Assembly: GCF_025717065.2 (NCBI RefSeq)
Contig: NZ_JAOVZO020000001.1
Coordinates: 1 to 64,000 of the forward strand
Source: Tahibacter soli
Lineage (GTDB): Bacteria > Pseudomonadota > Gammaproteobacteria > Xanthomonadales > Rhodanobacteraceae
Direction of reading: 5' to 3'
DNA: 64,000 bases
Below, one piece after another: positions 18,900 through 28,627 of the stretch. Made by a program: the position numbers and the translations under genes. Below the pieces are notes generated by a model. It was not told the DNA's origin, did not search any database, and saw nothing but the letters and a program-made list of their open reading frames with translations. Numbering within the stretch: the stretch's first letter is position 1; each line of letters begins with the position of its first letter.

Positions 18900-19553
18900 G
18901 TGACTCCCCGCACCATCCTCTTCGACTTCGACGGCGTCCTCGTCCGCAAGGACAGCTTCGGCAGCTGGCTGCGCGACCGTCTGCGCCGCGAGCGCTGGCG
19001 CATCCTGCCGCTGCTGCCGATCGTGCCTTTCATGCCGCTGTTCTTCGCCACCGTGCGCGGCACCGGGTGGATGGCGCGCGTCGCCGTGCGGCTCGCCACC
19101 GCCGGACTGACCGAGGCCGAATTCCTCGCCGACATCCGTACCTTCGGCCGCCGCTTCGTCGCGCGGCCCGGCATGCGCGTCGACGGTGCCGTCGCGCGCG
19201 TGCGCGAGCACGTCGCGGCCGGCGACCGCGTGCTCGTCGTCAGCGCCTGCGCGCAGCCGCTGCTCGATACGATCCTCGCCGAACTGGGTCTGGCCGACGT
19301 CGAGGCGATCGGCTCGGACGTCGCGATCGGGCGCTTCGGCGTGCGCGCCGCGTTTCACAACTACGGCGCGAACAAGCTCGTGGCGCTCGCGAAACGCGGC
19401 GTCGCCGCCCCGTGGGACGTCGCCTACAGCGATTCGCGCGCCGATCTGCCGATGCTGCGGCACGCGCAACAGGCGGTGCTGGTGAACCCGTCGGCGCGCG
19501 ACGAGCGCGCGGTGCGCGCCGTGCTCGGCGGCGTCGCCGTCGAGCGTCTGTAG
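18900..19553 (+). CDS. HAD-superfamily phosphatase (SerB/PGP-like)
   Basis: A 217-residue HAD hydrolase. Motif I is ILFDFDGVLVRKDSF with the Asp nucleophile; motif II is VLVVSACAQPLLD; motif III/IV is VAYSDSRADLPML. The cap segment (WRILPLLPIVPFMPLFF) is hydrophobic, as in Xanthomonas proteins at this locus that follow trpC. Substrate unknown. GTG at 18900 is chosen because the DNA before it is the REP palindrome. Confidence 0.8.
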   Translation: MTPRTILFDFDGVLVRKDSFGSWLRDRLRRERWRILPLLPIVPFMPLFFATVRGTGWMARVAVRLATAGLTEAEFLADIRTFGRRFVARPGMRVDGAVARVREHVAAGDRVLVVSACAQPLLDTILAELGLADVEAIGSDVAIGRFGVRAAFHNYGANKLVALAKRGVAAPWDVAYSDSRADLPMLRHAQQAVLVNPSARDERAVRAVLGGVAVERL

Positions 19554-19566
19554 GCCTTGCGGGGGA

Positions 19567-19592
19567 CGGAAAGCGGCGTGCGCCGCTTTCCG
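19567..19592. terminator. Hairpin between phosphatase and clp
   Basis: CGGAAAGCGGCG and CGCCGCTTTCCG form a perfect 12-base stem with a 2-base loop between convergent genes. No long T-run; likely a shared mRNA end for both. Confidence 0.5.
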
Positions 19593-19607
19593 GCGTAAAG
19601 CGATGCC

Positions 19608-20312
19608 TCAGCGCGTACCGAGCACCACGATCGTCTTGCCGGAGACCGTGATCATGCCGCTCTCCTCGAGCTGCTTGAGCACGCGGCCGACCATTTCGCG
19701 CGAGCAGCCGACGATGCGGCTGATTTCCTGGCGCGAGATGCGGATCTGGCTGCCTTTCGGGTGCGTCATCGCGTCGGGTTCTTCCGTCAGGTCGATCAGC
19801 GTCTTGGCGACGCGGCTCGTGACGTCCATGAACGCGAGGCGGCTGACCTTGCGCGAGGTGTGCAGGAGACGGTTGGACAGCTGCGAACCGATCGCGAACA
19901 GGATCTTCGGGCACTCGGCGGCGAGCGTGGTCTCGAACAGCTGGAACAGGCGTTCGTAGCTGATTTCGGCGAGCTCCACCGGCGTGCGCGAGCGCACCAT
20001 CACCTCGCGGCGCGGGGTTTCGACGAACAGGCCCATCTCGCCGATGAACTCGCCGCGGTTGATGTAGGCGAGGATCAGCTCGCGGCCTTCCTCGTCTTCG
20101 GTGAGGACGGTGAGCGAACCGTCGATGATGTAATAGAGGATGTTGGCCGAGTCGCCCGGCCGGATGATGGCCGTCTTGCTCGGATAGCGCCGGCGGTGGC
20201 ATTGGCCGAGAAAGCGCTCCATCGCCGGGCGATCGGGCACCAGCATCGGCGGCGCCTGAACCTTGTTGACGGCTTGCTGCAGGTTGTAGCGGAAATCGGC
20301 CACTTTCAACAT
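19608..20312 (-). CDS. clp: CRP-like transcriptional regulator Clp
   Basis: A 234-residue CRP/FNR-family regulator, close to Xanthomonas Clp. The cyclic-nucleotide fold spans about 25-145 (RRRYPSKTAIIRPGDSAN, GEFIGEMGLFVETPRRE), followed by a dimer helix and a helix-turn-helix (ISRQEISRIVGCSREMVGRV). In Xanthomonas Clp is a global activator of virulence and exoenzyme genes and is inhibited by c-di-GMP. Start at 20312 has GGGGAA upstream; ATG at 20336 is possible. Divergent from speD, as in Xanthomonas. Confidence 0.9.
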   Translation of the reverse strand: MLKVADFRYNLQQAVNKVQAPPMLVPDRPAMERFLGQCHRRRYPSKTAIIRPGDSANILYYIIDGSLTVLTEDEEGRELILAYINRGEFIGEMGLFVETPRREVMVRSRTPVELAEISYERLFQLFETTLAAECPKILFAIGSQLSNRLLHTSRKVSRLAFMDVTSRVAKTLIDLTEEPDAMTHPKGSQIRISRQEISRIVGCSREMVGRVLKQLEESGMITVSGKTIVVLGTR

Positions 20313-20594
20313 CCCCAAAGTTCCCCGGGTCGGCATCGTGCGAACGCGGCCTGCGGCCGCGAGTGGCGGGGGCCGGCGGCCGCCCGCGCGACGGACCGCC
20401 CCCCGGCAGGGTCCGACGCAAGCTGGCATCTTATTCGATAGCGAGCCGGCGCACGAGGCGCAGATTGCGTGCCGTATGGGCTACCTTGGTCGCTGTATGA
20501 ACGGGCTTGACGACAAAGCATGTAAACCGTAACCCAATTGGTCCATAATCCGCGCCCTTTCCTGCCACCCCCGGCCTGAGCGAGGAAATCCGCC

Positions 20595-21386
20595 GTGGTC
20601 AAACCGCTTCCGCGACTGAAGCTTCAGGGTTTCAACAACCTGACGAAAGCGCTCAGTTTCAACATCTACGATATCTGCTATGCGGTGACGCCGGAGCAGC
20701 GCGACCGCTACATCGAGTACATCGACGAGCAGTACGACGCGGACCGCCTGACGCAGATCCTGACGGACGTCGCCGAGATCATCGGCGCGAACATCCTGAA
20801 CATCGCGCGCCAGGACTACGACCCGCAGGGCGCGTCGGTCACGATCCTGATTTCCGAGCAGCCGGTCATCGACAAGAAGGCCGCCGGCAAGGACGTCATT
20901 TCCGACGCCGTGGTCGCGCACCTGGACAAGAGCCACATCACCGTCCACACGTATCCGGAAACGCATCCGCACAACGGCATCGCGACCTTCCGCGCGGACA
21001 TCGACGTGGCCACCTGCGGCGTCATCTCGCCGCTCAAGGCGCTCAACTACCTGATCGAAAGCTTCGAGTCCGACATCGTCACGATGGACTACCGCGTGCG
21101 CGGCTTCACGCGCGACGTGAAGGGCCGCAAGCACTACATCGACCACAAGATCAATTCGATCCAGGACTATCTGGCCAAGGGCATTCGCCAGAAGTACGAA
21201 ATGTTCGATGTGAACGTGTATCAGGAAAACATTTTCCACACGAAGATGCACGTCAAGGAGTTCGACCTCGACACGTACCTGTTCGAAGCCAACGCGTCGG
21301 ACCTGTCGTTCAAGGAGCGCCTGCGCATCGAGCAGCGCCTGAAACTCGAGATCGAAGAACTGTTTCACGGCCGCAACCTGACGTGA
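20595..21386 (+). CDS. speD: S-adenosylmethionine decarboxylase proenzyme, class 1A
   Basis: A 263-residue pyruvoyl enzyme giving decarboxylated SAM for spermidine synthesis. The self-cleavage Lys-Ser lies in [18 protein letters not shown] near residue 113; downstream [20 protein letters not shown] and YHID-like [15 protein letters not shown] are typical of the E. coli class. GTG at 20595 is preceded by GAGGAAAT. Divergent from clp across 280 bases. Confidence 0.95.
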   Translation: MVKPLPRLKLQGFNNLTKALSFNIYDICYAVTPEQRDRYIEYIDEQYDADRLTQILTDVAEIIGANILNIARQDYDPQGASVTILISEQPVIDKKAAGKDVISDAVVAHLDKSHITVHTYPETHPHNGIATFRADIDVATCGVISPLKALNYLIESFESDIVTMDYRVRGFTRDVKGRKHYIDHKINSIQDYLAKGIRQKYEMFDVNVYQENIFHTKMHVKEFDLDTYLFEANASDLSFKERLRIEQRLKLEIEELFHGRNLT

Positions 21387-21414
21387 TCTGAACGATCCTC
21401 GCAAGAACCGAAAC

Positions 21415-21440
21415 GAACCCCGCGCATCGCCGCGGGGTTC
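21415..21440 (+). terminator. Candidate terminator after speD
   Basis: GAACCCCGCG (21415-21424) pairs with CGCGGGGTTC (21431-21440), a strong 10-base stem 28 bases after the speD stop, followed by GTCGTTTC. Confidence 0.6.
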
Positions 21441-21551
21441 GTCGTTTCGGCAACCGGCGATACGCATTCGTGTCGAGTTTCATCGACGATTCGACATTCG
21501 CGCAACGCGAACGGACTAAGATTTCGCGTCAGCCCCGCACCGGACCGCGCC

Positions 21552-24062
21552 ATGCAAAACCCGCTCGTTCGCGCCGCGCTCGCGGCCGTGCTCTTCGTCG
21601 CCGCGCACGCCGCATCCGCCGTCGACGCGCCGCTCATGCCGACGCCGGACAAATCCGGCGTCGACGCCGTCGCCGCCAAGATCCACGCGCAGCTGCGCGA
21701 CGCGGCGTCGCCGCGCGGCGTGTCGCTGCCGCGCGCGATCGCCGGCGACGGCGCGCTGCTCGTCGAAGTGCGGTTCGCCGACGCCAAACGCGCGCGCGAC
21801 GTGCTCGCCGCGAGCGGCGCCGACGTGCGCAACGCACTCGGCGCGGCGACGTTCGAAGCGTCGATCGCGCCCGACCGCCTGCGCGACCTCGCCGGCGACG
21901 CCGACGTCGTGACGATCGCGCCGGCGCGCCTCGTGCGGCACCTCACCGGTTCGCGCAACAGCGAAGGCGTTGCGGCGTCGCGCGGCGACCGCTGGATTAC
22001 CGGCGGCTACGACGGCGCGGGCGTGGGTATCGCCGTGATCGACGGCTTCAACGGCAACGGCGCGATTTCGCTGCAGAACGCGAACGACTGGCCGCCGAGC
22101 AATCGCATCACCAAACTCGACTACAAGACCTTCGGCGGCACGCCGCCAGCGGGCTGCAACCCGACGTCGTTCGGCTGCCTCGGCGTGCCGCACGGCAACG
22201 CCGTGCTCGAAATCGTCTACGACCTCGCGCCCGCCGCGACGTACCGCGCGTACGACACGGTCACCGTCGGCGACTGGCGCCGCGCGATCCTCGACGCGGC
22301 CAATCTGTCCAACACCGGCGGCTCGCTCGGCGCGGTGCGCGCGAACATCATCACCGCGTCGCTCGGCGCGCCGCTCGACGGCAAGGGCGACGGCAGCGCG
22401 CTGCCGGGCTCGATCGCCGAAGCCGCCGGCTGGGCGCGCAATCGCGGCGTGTTCGTGATCAACGCGGCCGGCAACGAACGCGAAAACCACTGGGGCGGCG
22501 AGTTCCGCCTCGCGTCGGGCGGCGGCAACTTCCATACGTGGAACGGGTCGACCACACAGGTCAACGACTTCGTGTTCGGCAACGGCAACGACAACCTGCC
22601 GTGCCTGCCGGCCGGCGAAACGATCAGCGTCGATCTGTACTGGTCGAGCTGGCAGACGCCCGGCAGCACGCACGACTACGACCTGTTCCTGTATCGCCGG
22701 GTCAACAGTTCGACCTGGGAAGGCACGCCGGTCGCGCAGTCGACGTTCACGCAGAACGGCGGTTCGGGCCAGACGCCGCAGGAACAGGTGCAGTACGTCA
22801 CGACGAGCAGCGGTACCACGGCCGGCTGCCCGGCCGGCCAGGCGCGCTACGGCATCGCCGTGACGCGCGTGAACTCGACGTTCAATCAGGACAATTTGCA
22901 GGTTTTCTCCAATTTCCCTTTGCGCTATCGCGTCGCCGAACGCAGCCTCGGGTTTCCGGCCGACTCGCCGGAAGTGTTCACCGTGGCCGCGATCGACGTG
23001 ACCAACGGCACCACGACGCCGCAGGAGTGGTTCAGCTCGCAAGGCCCCGTGCTCGGCGCCGGCGGCGTGCTGCCGTCGAACCCGAATCCGCAGAGCGACA
23101 CGAACCTCAAGCCCGACGTCGCGAGCTACGACAACGTCACCACCGTCAGCTACGGCAACGGCGGCACGAGTCCGCCGCAGCCGACGGCGTTTCTCGGCAC
23201 GTCGGCCGCGACGCCGCACGTCGCCGGCATGGCCGCGGCGTACATGCAGCGCGTGGGCATACCGGCGACGGAATCGGCGCTCGACACGACGATCGTCACG
23301 CCGCTGCGCACGCTCGCCGCGCTCGGCACGAACGACCTCGGCACGTTCGGCAAGGACTACCAGTACGGCTACGGGCGCCTGCGCTTCCAGCGCGAAACGT
23401 CGCTCGCCTGGCAGCAGCAGCCGGGCAACGTCAGCGTCAACGCGGCGATTTCGCCGGCCGTGCAACTGCGCGTGCTCGACGACGAAAGCCAGCTCGTGCC
23501 CGTGGGCATACTCGGCAATGCGACCCTCGTGCTTGGCAACGATCCGACCGGCGTCGCCGTGCTGACCGGCGGCGGCAGCAAGCCGCTCGTGCAGGGCGTG
23601 GCGACGTGGAACGCGCTGTCGATCAACGTCGCCGGGAGCGGCTTCACGCTGCGCGCGAACGCGACCGGATTGCCGCAGACGACGAGTTCGGCGTTCAACG
23701 TGCTCGGCGGCAGCGCCGCGCGCCTGCGTTTCGTCGCCAGCCCCGGATCGGCGCTCGCCGGCGCCGCGATCGCGCCGGCGCTGCAGGTGCGCGTGGAAGA
23801 CAACGGCGGCAACCTCGTGACCGGCGACAACACCACGACGATCAACCTCTACAGCGCGCTGTGCAACGGCACGCCGGTGAAGGGCGGCACGGCGACGGCC
23901 GTCGGCGGTATCGCGACGTTTCCGAACGTGCGGCTGTACCGCACCGGCGTCGCGCAACTGCAGGCGACGTCCGGCGCGCTCAATCCCGCCACCACGCAGA
24001 CGTTCGCGGTGACGACGAATCCCGAGCTGATCTTCGCCGACGTGTTCGAATGCCTGCCCTGA
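21552..24062 (+). CDS. Secreted subtilisin-like (S8 family) serine peptidase
   Basis: An 836-residue protease. Signal peptide about 1-24 (MQNPLVRAALAAVLFVAA). The catalytic triad is visible: Asp164 in GIAVIDGFNGNG, His214 in GVPHGNAVLEIVYDLAP and Ser551 in FLGTSAATPHVAGMAAAYM; the oxyanion Asn is in VFVINAAGNERENHW. After the catalytic domain (to about 620), residues 630-820 hold beta-rich repeats, and the C-terminus is ELIFADVFECLP, like the IFxDGFE tail of secreted Lysobacterales proteins. Extracellular or cell-surface. Confidence 0.88.
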   Translation: MQNPLVRAALAAVLFVAAHAASAVDAPLMPTPDKSGVDAVAAKIHAQLRDAASPRGVSLPRAIAGDGALLVEVRFADAKRARDVLAASGADVRNALGAATFEASIAPDRLRDLAGDADVVTIAPARLVRHLTGSRNSEGVAASRGDRWITGGYDGAGVGIAVIDGFNGNGAISLQNANDWPPSNRITKLDYKTFGGTPPAGCNPTSFGCLGVPHGNAVLEIVYDLAPAATYRAYDTVTVGDWRRAILDAANLSNTGGSLGAVRANIITASLGAPLDGKGDGSALPGSIAEAAGWARNRGVFVINAAGNERENHWGGEFRLASGGGNFHTWNGSTTQVNDFVFGNGNDNLPCLPAGETISVDLYWSSWQTPGSTHDYDLFLYRRVNSSTWEGTPVAQSTFTQNGGSGQTPQEQVQYVTTSSGTTAGCPAGQARYGIAVTRVNSTFNQDNLQVFSNFPLRYRVAERSLGFPADSPEVFTVAAIDVTNGTTTPQEWFSSQGPVLGAGGVLPSNPNPQSDTNLKPDVASYDNVTTVSYGNGGTSPPQPTAFLGTSAATPHVAGMAAAYMQRVGIPATESALDTTIVTPLRTLAALGTNDLGTFGKDYQYGYGRLRFQRETSLAWQQQPGNVSVNAAISPAVQLRVLDDESQLVPVGILGNATLVLGNDPTGVAVLTGGGSKPLVQGVATWNALSINVAGSGFTLRANATGLPQTTSSAFNVLGGSAARLRFVASPGSALAGAAIAPALQVRVEDNGGNLVTGDNTTTINLYSALCNGTPVKGGTATAVGGIATFPNVRLYRTGVAQLQATSGALNPATTQTFAVTTNPELIFADVFECLP

Positions 24063-24066
24063 AGCA

Positions 24067-24717
24067 CTAGATGCGGTAAGCGACCTTCTTCATCGCCGTC
24101 GCCGCGAACCGCATCAGCGCGGGGATCGGCGACGGCAGCAACTTGGCGCCGGCCGCGAGCGCGTTGTCGGCGTGGCGCGCTTCGTCGTCCTTCATCACCG
24201 CGACGATCGCGCGGCTGCGGCGATCGTCGGTAGGCAGGCCGTCGTCGGCGAGATGCTCGTCGAGATGCGCTTCGACCTGACGCTCGGTCTCGACGACGAA
24301 CCCGAGATTCCAGCCGTCGCCGCGCAGACCGGCGACGAGGCCGATCGCGTACGAACCGGCGTACCACAGCGGGTTCAGCAGGCTCGGACGGCTGTCGAGC
24401 TCGTCCAGGCGCTCGTGGCACCACGCGAGGTGATCGGTTTCTTCCTGCGCCGCGTGCAGCAGCTGCTCGCGCGTATCCGCGTCGCGCGCGACGGCCGCCT
24501 GGCCCTGGTACAGCGCCTGTGCGCACACCTCGCCGGTGTGGTTGATGCGCATGAGGCCGGCGGCGTGGCGGCGCTGCGTGTCGTCGAGCGCGGCCTGCGG
24601 CAAGTCGGCGGCCGGGTTCGCGCGCTCGGCATGCGGACGCGCGCCGAGCGCGGTGGCGAGCGCGTGGTCGATTTCGGCGAAAACGCGATCGAGCGTCGAG
24701 TAGTGGCGGCTGAACAT
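24067..24717 (-). CDS. coq7: Ubiquinone biosynthesis hydroxylase Coq7
   Basis: A 216-residue diiron monooxygenase for C-6 hydroxylation of demethoxyubiquinol in ubiquinone synthesis. Iron ligands sit in [39 protein letters not shown] and [11 protein letters not shown]. Its stop is 5 bases from the convergent S8 peptidase stop. Membrane-associated on the inner side. Confidence 0.93.
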   Translation of the reverse strand: MFSRHYSTLDRVFAEIDHALATALGARPHAERANPAADLPQAALDDTQRRHAAGLMRINHTGEVCAQALYQGQAAVARDADTREQLLHAAQEETDHLAWCHERLDELDSRPSLLNPLWYAGSYAIGLVAGLRGDGWNLGFVVETERQVEAHLDEHLADDGLPTDDRRSRAIVAVMKDDEARHADNALAAGAKLLPSPIPALMRFAATAMKKVAYRI

Positions 24718-24768
24718 GGGGGTTCCGGCGAGGCGTATGGGTTCGAATTCGGGGCTGGGTCGCGCGAT

Positions 24769-25965
24769 TCAATCGTCGAGCTGTTCGGCGAGCACCGTCG
24801 CCGCGTGCACGACGCGAATCGTGCGCGGGCCGCGGCGCAGCGCATTGTCGAGAAACGCGCGGCAGCCGATATTGGCCGTGATCAAGAGATCGGGCGCAAG
24901 CGCTTCGACCTCGGTCACACGCTCGGCGCGCAACACGTCGGCGACGCGCGGGTGTTCCAGAAAGTAACTGCCGGCAGCGCCGCAGCAGCGCGGCTGATCG
25001 GCGAGCGGCGCGAGCGCCAGAGAAGGAATGCGGCGCAGCAGCGCGGTCATGGCCTTTGCCGACTTCGACACGTTCGCGACGCTGCACGGCACGTGTACCG
25101 CCGCGCGGCGCGTCAGCGGCCGAAAGCGCAAGGTATCGAGCGCCGCGTCGGCCGCGAGGAATTCGCCGATCTCGCGCACGCGCGACCCCGCGAGCGCGTG
25201 ATCGCGCAGGCTGCCGAAACAGCCCGAAGCGGTGACGACGACGGTATCGACACCCGCGAACGCCGCGCGCGTGGGCGCCGAATCGCACAGCGCCTGCGCA
25301 AGGTCACCCGCGTGACGCGAAAGCGCCCCGCAGCAATGCGGCGCATCGGGCACGACGACGTCGTAGCCGAGCGCGACGAGCAGGCGCCGCGCCGCCGCGT
25401 GCGTATCGCGATCGAACGCCGAGGCGATGCAGCCGAGAAACAGGCCGATGCGGCCGCGCGACGCGGCGGGCTTCGTCGCGGCATTGAAGCGTGGCACCGC
25501 CGGCACGCGAGGCAACTCCGCCGCGAGCCGGCCGAGCGACGAATCGCGCCCGACCACGCGCGGCAGCCAGCGCGGCGCTCCGATCGCGGCGCCGAGGCGC
25601 GCCAGCGAGCGCAACAGCCGCGGCCGGCGCGACAGCCAGGCGACGGCCGGCAGGCGGCGCGCCGGCGGATGGGCGGCGCGGGCGGCCACGATGATCTCGC
25701 CGTATTGCACTTTGGAAGGACACACCGCCTCGCAGCTCAGGCACGATAGGCACTGGTCCAGATGCGCCTGGGCGGCCGGCGAGGGCGCCAGGGTGCCGGT
25801 GGCGAGCGCCTTGGCCAGCGCGATGCGGCCGCGCGGCGACTCGGCCTCGACCGCTTCGACGCGGTAGGTAGGGCAATGAGGCAGGCAAAGGCCGCACATC
25901 ACGCATTGATCGGCCAGCGCGGCGAGGTCGGGCGGGGCGGGGGAGTGGACAGGCATCCGGATCAT
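24769..25965 (-). CDS. GlcF-like (Fe-S)-binding oxidoreductase subunit
   Basis: A 398-residue protein with two 4Fe-4S sites near the N-terminus (CVMCGLCLPHCPTYRV and CLSCLSCEAVCPSKVQYG) and two CCG cysteine-rich domains (PHCCGALSRHAGD, PRCCGAAGSYFLEHP). This is the plan of glycolate oxidase subunit GlcF and relatives; no FAD-subunit gene lies nearby, so the partner and substrate are unknown. Start at 25965 or 25956 (M-I-R-M-P). Upstream region shared with divergent rplM. Confidence 0.8.
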   Translation of the reverse strand: MIRMPVHSPAPPDLAALADQCVMCGLCLPHCPTYRVEAVEAESPRGRIALAKALATGTLAPSPAAQAHLDQCLSCLSCEAVCPSKVQYGEIIVAARAAHPPARRLPAVAWLSRRPRLLRSLARLGAAIGAPRWLPRVVGRDSSLGRLAAELPRVPAVPRFNAATKPAASRGRIGLFLGCIASAFDRDTHAAARRLLVALGYDVVVPDAPHCCGALSRHAGDLAQALCDSAPTRAAFAGVDTVVVTASGCFGSLRDHALAGSRVREIGEFLAADAALDTLRFRPLTRRAAVHVPCSVANVSKSAKAMTALLRRIPSLALAPLADQPRCCGAAGSYFLEHPRVADVLRAERVTEVEALAPDLLITANIGCRAFLDNALRRGPRTIRVVHAATVLAEQLDD

Positions 25966-26027
25966 GCTAGCATTCGCGCCCCCGGCCGCTCGGCCTGGGC
26001 GAATGTGTGGGATCAGCGCCCCGGGGC

Positions 26028-26056
26028 TTGCACGCACCGGTATCAGCCGCTATCAT
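26028..26056 (+). promoter_or_regulatory. Promoter of rplM-rpsI
   Basis: TTGCAC (26028-26033), 17 bases, TATCAT (26051-26056): a near-consensus sigma-70 promoter 41 bases before the rplM start. Confidence 0.7.
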
Positions 26057-26096
26057 CCCGCGCCTTTCCCTGCCCCTTTTGGCACAAGGTTTTGTC

Positions 26097-26525
26097 ATGA
26101 AAACGATCAGCGCGAAGCCTGAGAGCGTTAAGCGCGACTGGTACGTCGTCGACGCCAGCAACAAGACTCTCGGCCGTCTGTGTACTGAAATTGCGCTGCG
26201 TCTTCGTGGCAAGCACAAGACGATCTTCACCCCGCACGTGGACACCGGCGACTACATCGTCGTGGTCAACGCGGAAAAGATCCATGTCACCGGCGCGAAG
26301 CTGGACGACAAGAACTACCACCGCTTCACCGGCTACATCGGCAACCTCAAGACGACGTCGCTACGTGACATGCTGGCGACGCATCCGGAGCGCGTGATCG
26401 AAATCGGCGTGAAGGGCATGCTGCCGAAGAATCCGCTGGGCCGCGCGATGTTCAAGAAGCTCAAGGTTTACGCCGGCACCGAGCACCCGCACACCGCCCA
26501 GCAGCCGAAGGCGCTGGACATCTGA
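26097..26525 (+). CDS. rplM: 50S ribosomal protein L13
   Basis: 142 residues, full length, with the L13 motifs [36 protein letters not shown] and [18 protein letters not shown]. Start ATG at 26097 gives the standard [10 protein letters not shown]-terminus. Operon with rpsI 20 bases downstream. Confidence 0.98.
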   Translation: MKTISAKPESVKRDWYVVDASNKTLGRLCTEIALRLRGKHKTIFTPHVDTGDYIVVVNAEKIHVTGAKLDDKNYHRFTGYIGNLKTTSLRDMLATHPERVIEIGVKGMLPKNPLGRAMFKKLKVYAGTEHPHTAQQPKALDI

Positions 26526-26545
26526 TTCCCGCAGGAATAGATCAC

Positions 26546-26938
26546 ATGGCACTGCAACAGAACTACGGCACCGGCCGCCGCAAGACTTCCGCGGCTCGCG
26601 TTTTCCTGCGCCCGGGCACCGGCAACATCGTGGTGAACGGCAAGACGCTGGACACCTTCTTCGGCCGCGAAACGGCGCGCATGATCGTGCGTCAGCCGCT
26701 CGAGCTCACGAACTTCACCGAGAAGTTCGACGTGCTGGTGACGGTGGAAGGCGGCGGCACGACCGGCCAGGCCGGTGCGATCCGCCTCGGCATTTCGCGC
26801 GCGCTGGTCGAATACGACGAGTCGCTGAAGTCGCCGCTGCGCAAAGCCGGTTTCATGACGCGTGATGCGCGCGAAGTGGAACGCAAGAAGGTCGGCCTGC
26901 ACAAAGCCCGCCGCGCGACGCAGTTCTCGAAGCGCTAA
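26546..26938 (+). CDS. rpsI: 30S ribosomal protein S9
   Basis: 130 residues. Contains [37 protein letters not shown] and the conserved C-terminal [17 protein letters not shown] whose last Arg reaches the P site. Preceded by a GCAGGAATAG ribosome site. Transcribed with rplM. Confidence 0.98.
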   Translation: MALQQNYGTGRRKTSAARVFLRPGTGNIVVNGKTLDTFFGRETARMIVRQPLELTNFTEKFDVLVTVEGGGTTGQAGAIRLGISRALVEYDESLKSPLRKAGFMTRDAREVERKKVGLHKARRATQFSKR

Positions 26939-26992
26939 TCGCGCTTCGGGTTTCAGTGCACGAAGGTCAGAGCGCACTGAAGCTCCCGGTTT

Positions 26993-27066
26993 TGGGAGAT
27001 CGTCTAACGGTAGGACAACGGACTCTGACTCCGTTTATCTAGGTTCGAATCCTAGTCTCCCAGCCA
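26993..27066 (+). tRNA. tRNA-Gln (anticodon CTG)
   Basis: A 74-base cloverleaf including an encoded CCA. The acceptor stem TGGGAGA pairs with TCTCCCA; the anticodon stem ACGGA/TCCGT encloses CTCTGAC with anticodon CTG (codon CAG); the T-arm is CTAGGTTCGAATCCTAG. Its 3' end is the attachment site of the mobile element that follows. Confidence 0.97.
27049..27066 (+). other. attL: 3' end of tRNA-Gln
   Basis: ATCCTAGTCTCCCAGCCA is repeated exactly at 57322-57339, flanking 30.3 kb of foreign DNA whose first gene is a tyrosine integrase. The tRNA is left intact, as in most integrations at tRNA 3' ends. Confidence 0.9.
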
Positions 27067-27071
27067 TAAAA

Positions 27072-27098
27072 AAGCCCTTGAGAAATCAAGGGCTTTTT
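27072..27098 (+). terminator. Terminator just inside attL
   Basis: AAGCCCTTGA, loop GAAA, TCAAGGGCTT, then TTT: a classical intrinsic terminator 6 bases after the tRNA CCA. It belongs to the element and ends tRNA-Gln transcription after integration. Confidence 0.9.
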
Positions 27099-27119
27099 CG
27101 TTTCTAGCCTTTGAGGTGG

Positions 27120-27141
27120 TCGCACAACCGGCTCGCACAAA
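27120..27141 (+). repeat. Candidate integrase arm sites, left end
   Basis: TCGCACAA (27120-27127) and CTCGCACAAA (27132-27141), 13 bases apart, 54 bases inside attL. The same decamer occurs three times at the right end, in the same orientation. Confidence 0.55.
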
Positions 27142-27150
27142 TGGAGCCCC

Positions 27151-28623
27151 ATGCGCCTCGCTCACCATCTCATCCGCGTCCCCAGCGGCGTCTACTACTT
27201 CCGCCAGTGGATCCCACTGGATTTGCAGCCCGTCATGGGCCGGCGGTTCGTCCAAACCAGCCTGCGGACCCGAGACACGCGCGCGGCCAAGGTCTACGCC
27301 CAGACGCTGTCGCTGCGCTACGCTCAAGTCTTCGCGGAGCTGAGGGGGACTGCGATGCCAAAGCCGCCCCGAGTGGACGACATCGTGGCTGGAGCCCAGC
27401 AAGGTGCGTTGCGCCCGTACGAGATGGACGTGGACCCCACCACGCTTATCCCCACCCGAATCCGCACCGACGGCACGCCGCAGGACAACCAGGCCGTGCT
27501 CGACGCATTGCAGGCGCTTGGAAACCTTCGGGTCGTGCTGGCGCAGCCGTTGCCCGACTTGCCCTCAGTATTGCCAGCGGCGGCGAGCAAGCCGGCGTCC
27601 GGCCTGACGCTCGCCGGCGCGATCAAGCTCTACGAAGAAGCCGAAGCCGCCACCCTGAAGCCCAACACCTGGTCGCAGAGGAAGCGCGCTTTCGAATCGC
27701 TGAAGGCGGTCATCGGTGGCACAACGCCCGTCGCCCACATCACGCGCGAAAAAGCTGGCGATTGGGCGCACGGGTTGATGACCCAGCCGTCCAGCAAGCT
27801 CAAAGACGCGCCGATGACCAAGCGATCGGCCGGCAACGCGGTGTCCCACGCCGCCCAGCTCTTCGTCTTCCTGGCCCAACGTGGCAAGTGGGCGGGGCCG
27901 AACCCGGTCAAGGGCGTGGTCGTCATGACCAAGAAGGAGAAAGCTCGGCGGAAGGCCGATGGCTTCCAGTGGGAAGCCCTGGACGTCCCGGCGCTCAAGC
28001 GCGCCTTCGACCCTTCCAACCTCGCCGGCATCCGCACCCTGCACACGAAGTGGGCGGCGTGCATTGGCCTGTTCACCGGCGCGCGGGTCGGTGAAGTTGC
28101 ACAGCTCTACCTCTCAGACTTCGTCGAGGAAGACGGTATCCCCTGCATCCGAATTGCCACGGATTCCGATGGCCAGTCGCTCAAGACCGAAGCGTCGCGG
28201 CGCCTCGTTCCCATCCATCCGGCACTGGTCGAACTAGGCCTGCTGGAGCGCGTGAAGGAACTGCGCCAGCGGGGTGAGGAGCGCCTGTTCCACGACATGC
28301 GCATCGATGGGCGCGCGGGAGCCGGAAACGCCATTTCGAAAGGCTTTGGCTACTACCTCGACAAGCTCGGCATCAAACCGCGCCGGGCCAACGGCATCGT
28401 CGGTTTCCATAGCTTAAGGAAGACGGTGATCCAGGAGTTGCAAGGCAGCCGGCTGCCTGCCGAACGGCGGCGGGCGTTCGTGGGGCACGAGCCGGGGGAC
28501 GATGTGCACGAGTCGGTCTACATGCGGCCGTGGACCGCGGCCGAACTCGCAGAGTTGTTCCCTGGGTTGGGCTGGGGGAACTGGTTGGAATTCGACCGTC
28601 TGAAGACGTTGTTGCGAGGTTGA
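27151..28623 (+). CDS. int: Tyrosine-type site-specific integrase
   Basis: A 490-residue integrase. An N-terminal DUF6538-like arm-binding domain (MRLAHHLIRVPSGVYYFRQW) is followed by a core-binding domain about 150-260 and the catalytic domain. Catalytic residues: Arg in LFTGARVGEVAQL, His-x-x-Arg in GFHSLRKTVIQE, His in FVGHEPGDDVHE and Tyr in SVYMRPW. It recombines the tRNA-Gln site with the element. The ATG lies within the arm-site region, suggesting autoregulation. Confidence 0.95.
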   Translation: MRLAHHLIRVPSGVYYFRQWIPLDLQPVMGRRFVQTSLRTRDTRAAKVYAQTLSLRYAQVFAELRGTAMPKPPRVDDIVAGAQQGALRPYEMDVDPTTLIPTRIRTDGTPQDNQAVLDALQALGNLRVVLAQPLPDLPSVLPAAASKPASGLTLAGAIKLYEEAEAATLKPNTWSQRKRAFESLKAVIGGTTPVAHITREKAGDWAHGLMTQPSSKLKDAPMTKRSAGNAVSHAAQLFVFLAQRGKWAGPNPVKGVVVMTKKEKARRKADGFQWEALDVPALKRAFDPSNLAGIRTLHTKWAACIGLFTGARVGEVAQLYLSDFVEEDGIPCIRIATDSDGQSLKTEASRRLVPIHPALVELGLLERVKELRQRGEERLFHDMRIDGRAGAGNAISKGFGYYLDKLGIKPRRANGIVGFHSLRKTVIQELQGSRLPAERRRAFVGHEPGDDVHESVYMRPWTAAELAELFPGLGWGNWLEFDRLKTLLRG

Positions 28624-28627
28624 GCGC

